Part shown: one piece after another, positions 61,399 through 64,000 of the stretch | Position numbering within the stretch: position 1 is the first letter of the stretch | Layout of the letters: each line of letters begins with the position of its first letter | NCBI GenBank assembly: GCA_028821605.1 | Contig: JAPPFM010000027.1 | Coordinates: 18,281-82,280 of the forward strand | DNA: 64,000 bases | Direction: 5' to 3' | DNA from: Candidatus Poribacteria bacterium | Lineage (GTDB): Bacteria > Poribacteria > WGA-4E > WGA-3G | Position numbers and translations under genes: made by a program | The notes under the pieces: model-generated | The model's database searches: none | Told to the model about the DNA's origin: nothing | The model's input: only the letters and a program-made list of their open reading frames with translations

Positions 61399-63984
61399 TT
61401 ATGTTTCGTCAGTTTGCGATGTTGAATTGTCAAGTTGCTGAAATTTTTTATCTACGTCGGTTTTGAGCACAGTGTTATTTTGCTGTTCAATCAATTCCAA
61501 CGCAATTTGGTAATCTGATCTTGCTTCATCAACTTGAAACAAAAGAGTCTTTATTCCTCCTCGAAATGCGAAAGTACTTGCAGAATCAGGTTTGATCCGG
61601 ATAGCTTCATTCAGGTCAAGAAGTGCTTTATCAGGCTGGTTGTTCAACAGTTTTGCTGTTGCTCGATTTTGGTAAGCAGGGACATAATTCGGGTCAAGAC
61701 GCAGTACGGTGCTATAATCGTCAATAGCAGCTTCAAAATTTTTCAATATAAGCTTTGCTTCGGCGCGGTTTTGATAGAAGACAACAGTGTCTGGATTTAC
61801 ACGAATTGCTTCATCAAAGTCAGCGATAGCTTCTTCATATCGTTCAATTTGACACTTCGTAATTCCACGTTTGCTATAGGCCCCGGCATCACTCGGATCT
61901 GATTCAATCACCTTATCATAATCAGCGATGGCTTCTTCGTAGTTGCCAAGAACTTGATTTGTATTTCCGCGGTTTCTATAAGCATTGGTATAGTCAAGTT
62001 CCAATTCAATCGCCTTATTGAAATCAGCAATAGCCTCCTCATATTTGCCAAGATCTAGATTTGTGACACCTCGATTGTTATAGGCTCCAGCATAGTCTGG
62101 GTTTAGGCGGATAGCTTCATCAAAATCGGTAACGGCTTCATCGGATTTTTTAAAGAAATTCTTCGTAACCCCTCGGTTGCTGTAAGCGTTAGCGTAATCT
62201 GGATCCAATTCAACCGCTTTATTAAAGTCAGCAATAGACGCTTCGTAGTTGCCAAGTTCGCGATTCGTGTTCCCACGATTGTTATAGGCCCCGGCGTAAT
62301 CTGGATCCAATTCAACCGCTTTATTAAGGTCAGCAATGGAGGCTTCGTAGTTGCCAAAATTTCGGTTTGCATCACCGCGGTTGTTATAGGCTCCGGCATC
62401 ATCTGGCTTCAATTCAATCGCCTTATCTAAGTCGGTGATAGCGTTTTCATATTTGCCGAGAATTGTATTTAGATTTCCTCGATTATTATAGGCACCAGCA
62501 TAGTTAGGATCCAACTCAATCGCTTTATTGAAGTCAGCAAGTGCATCTTCATAATTGCCAGAGGCTTTGTGTGTGTGTCCTCGATTATTATAGGCACCAG
62601 CATAGTTAGGATCCAACTCAATCGCTTTATTAAAGTCAGCAATGGAGGCTTCGTAGTTGCCGAGATCTTGATTTGTGTTCCCACGATTGTTATAGGCTCC
62701 GGCATCATCGGGGTCCAACTCAATCGCCTTATCGTAATCAGTGATGGCAGCCTCATGGTTGCCAAGATTACTGTTTACACTTCCTCGATTCTTATAGGCA
62801 CCGGCGTAATCTGGTTTCAGTTTAATCGCTTTGTCATAATCTTCAATAGCGGCTTCGTAGTTGTCGAGATTACTGTTTACGTTCCCACGATTGTTATAGT
62901 ATTGAGCATCGCTTGGATTTAGGCGAATTGCCTCGTTAAGATCGTTAAGAGCTTCCTGATGTTTTCCAATGCCGTTTTTAGCTGTACCACGGTTGGAATA
63001 GGCACTGGCATAATCTGGCTTTAACTGAATCGCTTTGTTATAATCCGCTATAGCATCTTGATATTTCTTGAGGTGTACCTTTAAGACACCTCGAGTATTG
63101 TAAGCCTCGACATAATCAGGTTTCAGTCGAATCGCCTCGTCACAGTCAGCAATCGCATCTTGATACCTTTCAAGAAGTTGTTTTACAAGAGCACGGTTAT
63201 TGTAAGCTTCAACATAATCAAGTTTCAGTCGAATCGCCTCGTCACAGTTATCAAGGGCATTGTGATAGTTCTCAAGTATGAGCTCTGCTATGCCTTTACC
63301 ATTGTAAATTTCAGCAGAATCTGGTTTCAGATTAAGTGCCTTGTCCAAGGCAGTAAGTGCCTCTTTTCCCATACGTTTATCGATGTAGAAACAACCTACA
63401 GCCCCCCAAGCTTGAACTGCAAGAATTTTATCGTGTCCTTCTGCTATATTAGCAATGGAACGCCACTTCTCAATAGCCTCTTCAATTTTTTCGCTTCTTT
63501 GCAGAACAAACGCATCGGCGATAGCTTTTTCTTCAAGAGTGGCTTTAGGATTCCGCTCAATCGCTTTGATGTATTCTTCGACCTCACTGGCGTTCTCGGG
63601 TTTGCTCACTACTTCAATACTGGCATTCTCGGGTTTGCTCACTACTTCAATTGTTAATTCCGGAGGGACTTTGGATCTTGCTTTCCAGATAAATTTAAGA
63701 AAGGCAGCCAGGCCGTAAAGAAATCCTCCGATACCACCTAAACTTAGACAGATATTAAGATAGTTTATGCGTCTACTAGTGGAATTATTCTGCTTAGTCG
63801 TGTTAATTTGCGAATTGTTTTCCCCGCCCGCTAAATTTGGTGTTGTCTTCGCAGGCAACTTATTCTGTGCTCGTTCAGTTTGAGTGTTAGTTGTCTGTTC
63901 AGTCCCTTGTACAGGCAATGCCTTTTGGACGGGTTCAGTTTGAGTGTCGCTTGTTTGTTCAGTTTTCTGTGCTGACAATACCAT
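61399..63984 (-). CDS. Membrane-anchored protein with about nineteen TPR repeats
   Basis: From the ATG at 63984 (MVLSAQKTEQ), after AGGAG, the product has 861 residues. The N-terminal 70 residues are low complexity (EQTSDTQTEPVQ-type duplicated text). A single membrane segment lies at about 74-96 (YLNICLSLGGIGGFLYGLAAF). Then comes an exact 11-residue tandem, IEVVSKPENAS twice. About nineteen TPR units fill 130-850, many almost identical (AGAYNNRGNTN, YEASIADFNKAIELDPNYAGAY). It likely forms a long superhelical protein-binding scaffold. The 5' end is within 16 bases of the window edge. Confidence 0.85.
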   Translation of the reverse strand: MVLSAQKTEQTSDTQTEPVQKALPVQGTEQTTNTQTERAQNKLPAKTTPNLAGGENNSQINTTKQNNSTSRRINYLNICLSLGGIGGFLYGLAAFLKFIWKARSKVPPELTIEVVSKPENASIEVVSKPENASEVEEYIKAIERNPKATLEEKAIADAFVLQRSEKIEEAIEKWRSIANIAEGHDKILAVQAWGAVGCFYIDKRMGKEALTALDKALNLKPDSAEIYNGKGIAELILENYHNALDNCDEAIRLKLDYVEAYNNRALVKQLLERYQDAIADCDEAIRLKPDYVEAYNTRGVLKVHLKKYQDAIADYNKAIQLKPDYASAYSNRGTAKNGIGKHQEALNDLNEAIRLNPSDAQYYNNRGNVNSNLDNYEAAIEDYDKAIKLKPDYAGAYKNRGSVNSNLGNHEAAITDYDKAIELDPDDAGAYNNRGNTNQDLGNYEASIADFNKAIELDPNYAGAYNNRGHTHKASGNYEDALADFNKAIELDPNYAGAYNNRGNLNTILGKYENAITDLDKAIELKPDDAGAYNNRGDANRNFGNYEASIADLNKAVELDPDYAGAYNNRGNTNRELGNYEASIADFNKAVELDPDYANAYSNRGVTKNFFKKSDEAVTDFDEAIRLNPDYAGAYNNRGVTNLDLGKYEEAIADFNKAIELELDYTNAYRNRGNTNQVLGNYEEAIADYDKVIESDPSDAGAYSKRGITKCQIERYEEAIADFDEAIRVNPDTVVFYQNRAEAKLILKNFEAAIDDYSTVLRLDPNYVPAYQNRATAKLLNNQPDKALLDLNEAIRIKPDSASTFAFRGGIKTLLFQVDEARSDYQIALELIEQQNNTVLKTDVDKKFQQLDNSTSQTDET
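63587..63652 (-). repeat. 33-base in-frame tandem duplication
   Basis: Two 33-base copies, 63587-63619 and 63620-63652, encode the 11-residue unit twice just after the membrane segment of the TPR protein. The copies differ at two positions or so, which indicates a recent slippage or recombination event. Confidence 0.75.
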
Positions 63985-64000
63985 CAACTCTCCTGCAAAT

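Noticed and set aside
1..64000. CRISPR array
   Set aside because: Several repeats were inspected (GCTTGGG triple, 45-base pair, TPR arrays); none shows regularly spaced identical repeats with unique spacers of 30-40 bases, and no cas gene is present.
1..64000. tRNA and rRNA genes
   Set aside because: I saw no GTTCRA-type arm with a matching acceptor stem or any rRNA signature in the spacers, but did not run a covariance search, so a divergent tRNA could be missed.

Overview
The window reads as a mid-GC bacterial chromosome segment. The best taxonomic fit is a member of Candidatus Poribacteria or a close relative. The reasons are several phytanoyl-CoA-dioxygenase-like genes (three here), a local expansion of WD40 proteins, LamG proteins, Gfo/Idh/MocA oxidoreductases, and a secreted protein ending in a FlgD-like module with the phrase [16 protein letters not shown]. 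This assignment rests on recognised gene families, not on a marker-gene search. No rRNA, tRNA, CRISPR array or intact transposase was seen.

Layout. (1) 0.1-5.8 kb, minus strand: secreted or degradative genes (sialidase, two LamG proteins, a phosphodiesterase, GDPD, an amidotransferase-like protein). Three of them share a short C-terminal tail, GK(L/V)xxTW. (2) 5.8-9.7 kb: methyltransferase, DUF2851, thiE and a plus-strand SGNH hydrolase. (3) 9.7-14.7 kb, minus strand: an ECF-type sigma factor, an FHA protein, a gluzincin-like TPR protein, CvpA and two paralogous TPR/membrane proteins, downstream of a near-consensus promoter. (4) 14.9-18.9 kb: the housekeeping cluster rho-rpmE-prfA-prmC. (5) 18.9-20.1 kb: 1.25 kb with no convincing protein. 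It carries two near-consensus minus-strand promoters and a dense series of perfect RNA stems reading toward rho. This is my strongest candidate for something undescribed. (6) 20-24 kb: TPR lipoprotein, oxidoreductase and a DUF4258/YgiT-like toxin-antitoxin pair. (7) 24-27.8 kb: succinate dehydrogenase operon sdhCAB with a consensus promoter. (8) 27.8-38.7 kb: four WD40 genes that share an N-terminal ALPEGAIARLG signature, with an epimerase, a PhyH enzyme and a protein-kinase-like gene among them. (9) 39-46.4 kb: HIT protein, a secreted WD40-metalloprotease-dockerin-FlgD protein with a probable A-run frameshift at its last residues, L-rhamnose isomerase, oxidoreductase, hydrolase and comF. (10) 46.5-55 kb: smc, a deoxyhypusine-synthase-like gene, a RelE-like toxin with an unusual long antitoxin, and recG. 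(11) 55-60.3 kb: two PhyH genes, a calcineurin-like phosphoesterase, a nucleoside hydrolase and a repeat-rich spacer with a MITE-like element. (12) 60.3-64 kb: two TPR proteins.

Genes probably acting together: sdhCAB in respiration; rho/rpmE/prfA/prmC in transcription termination and translation release; the sigma-FHA-protease-CvpA-TPR series as a possible regulated envelope unit (inference); rhamnose isomerase with the adjacent oxidoreductase in sugar catabolism; and nucleoside hydrolase-PhyH-phosphoesterase as a tightly spaced operon. Start codons were moved from the longest possible reading frame to internal starts wherever a Shine-Dalgarno sequence, gene overlap or family length argued for it. 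All lengths and spacings were read by eye; no search or folding program was run.
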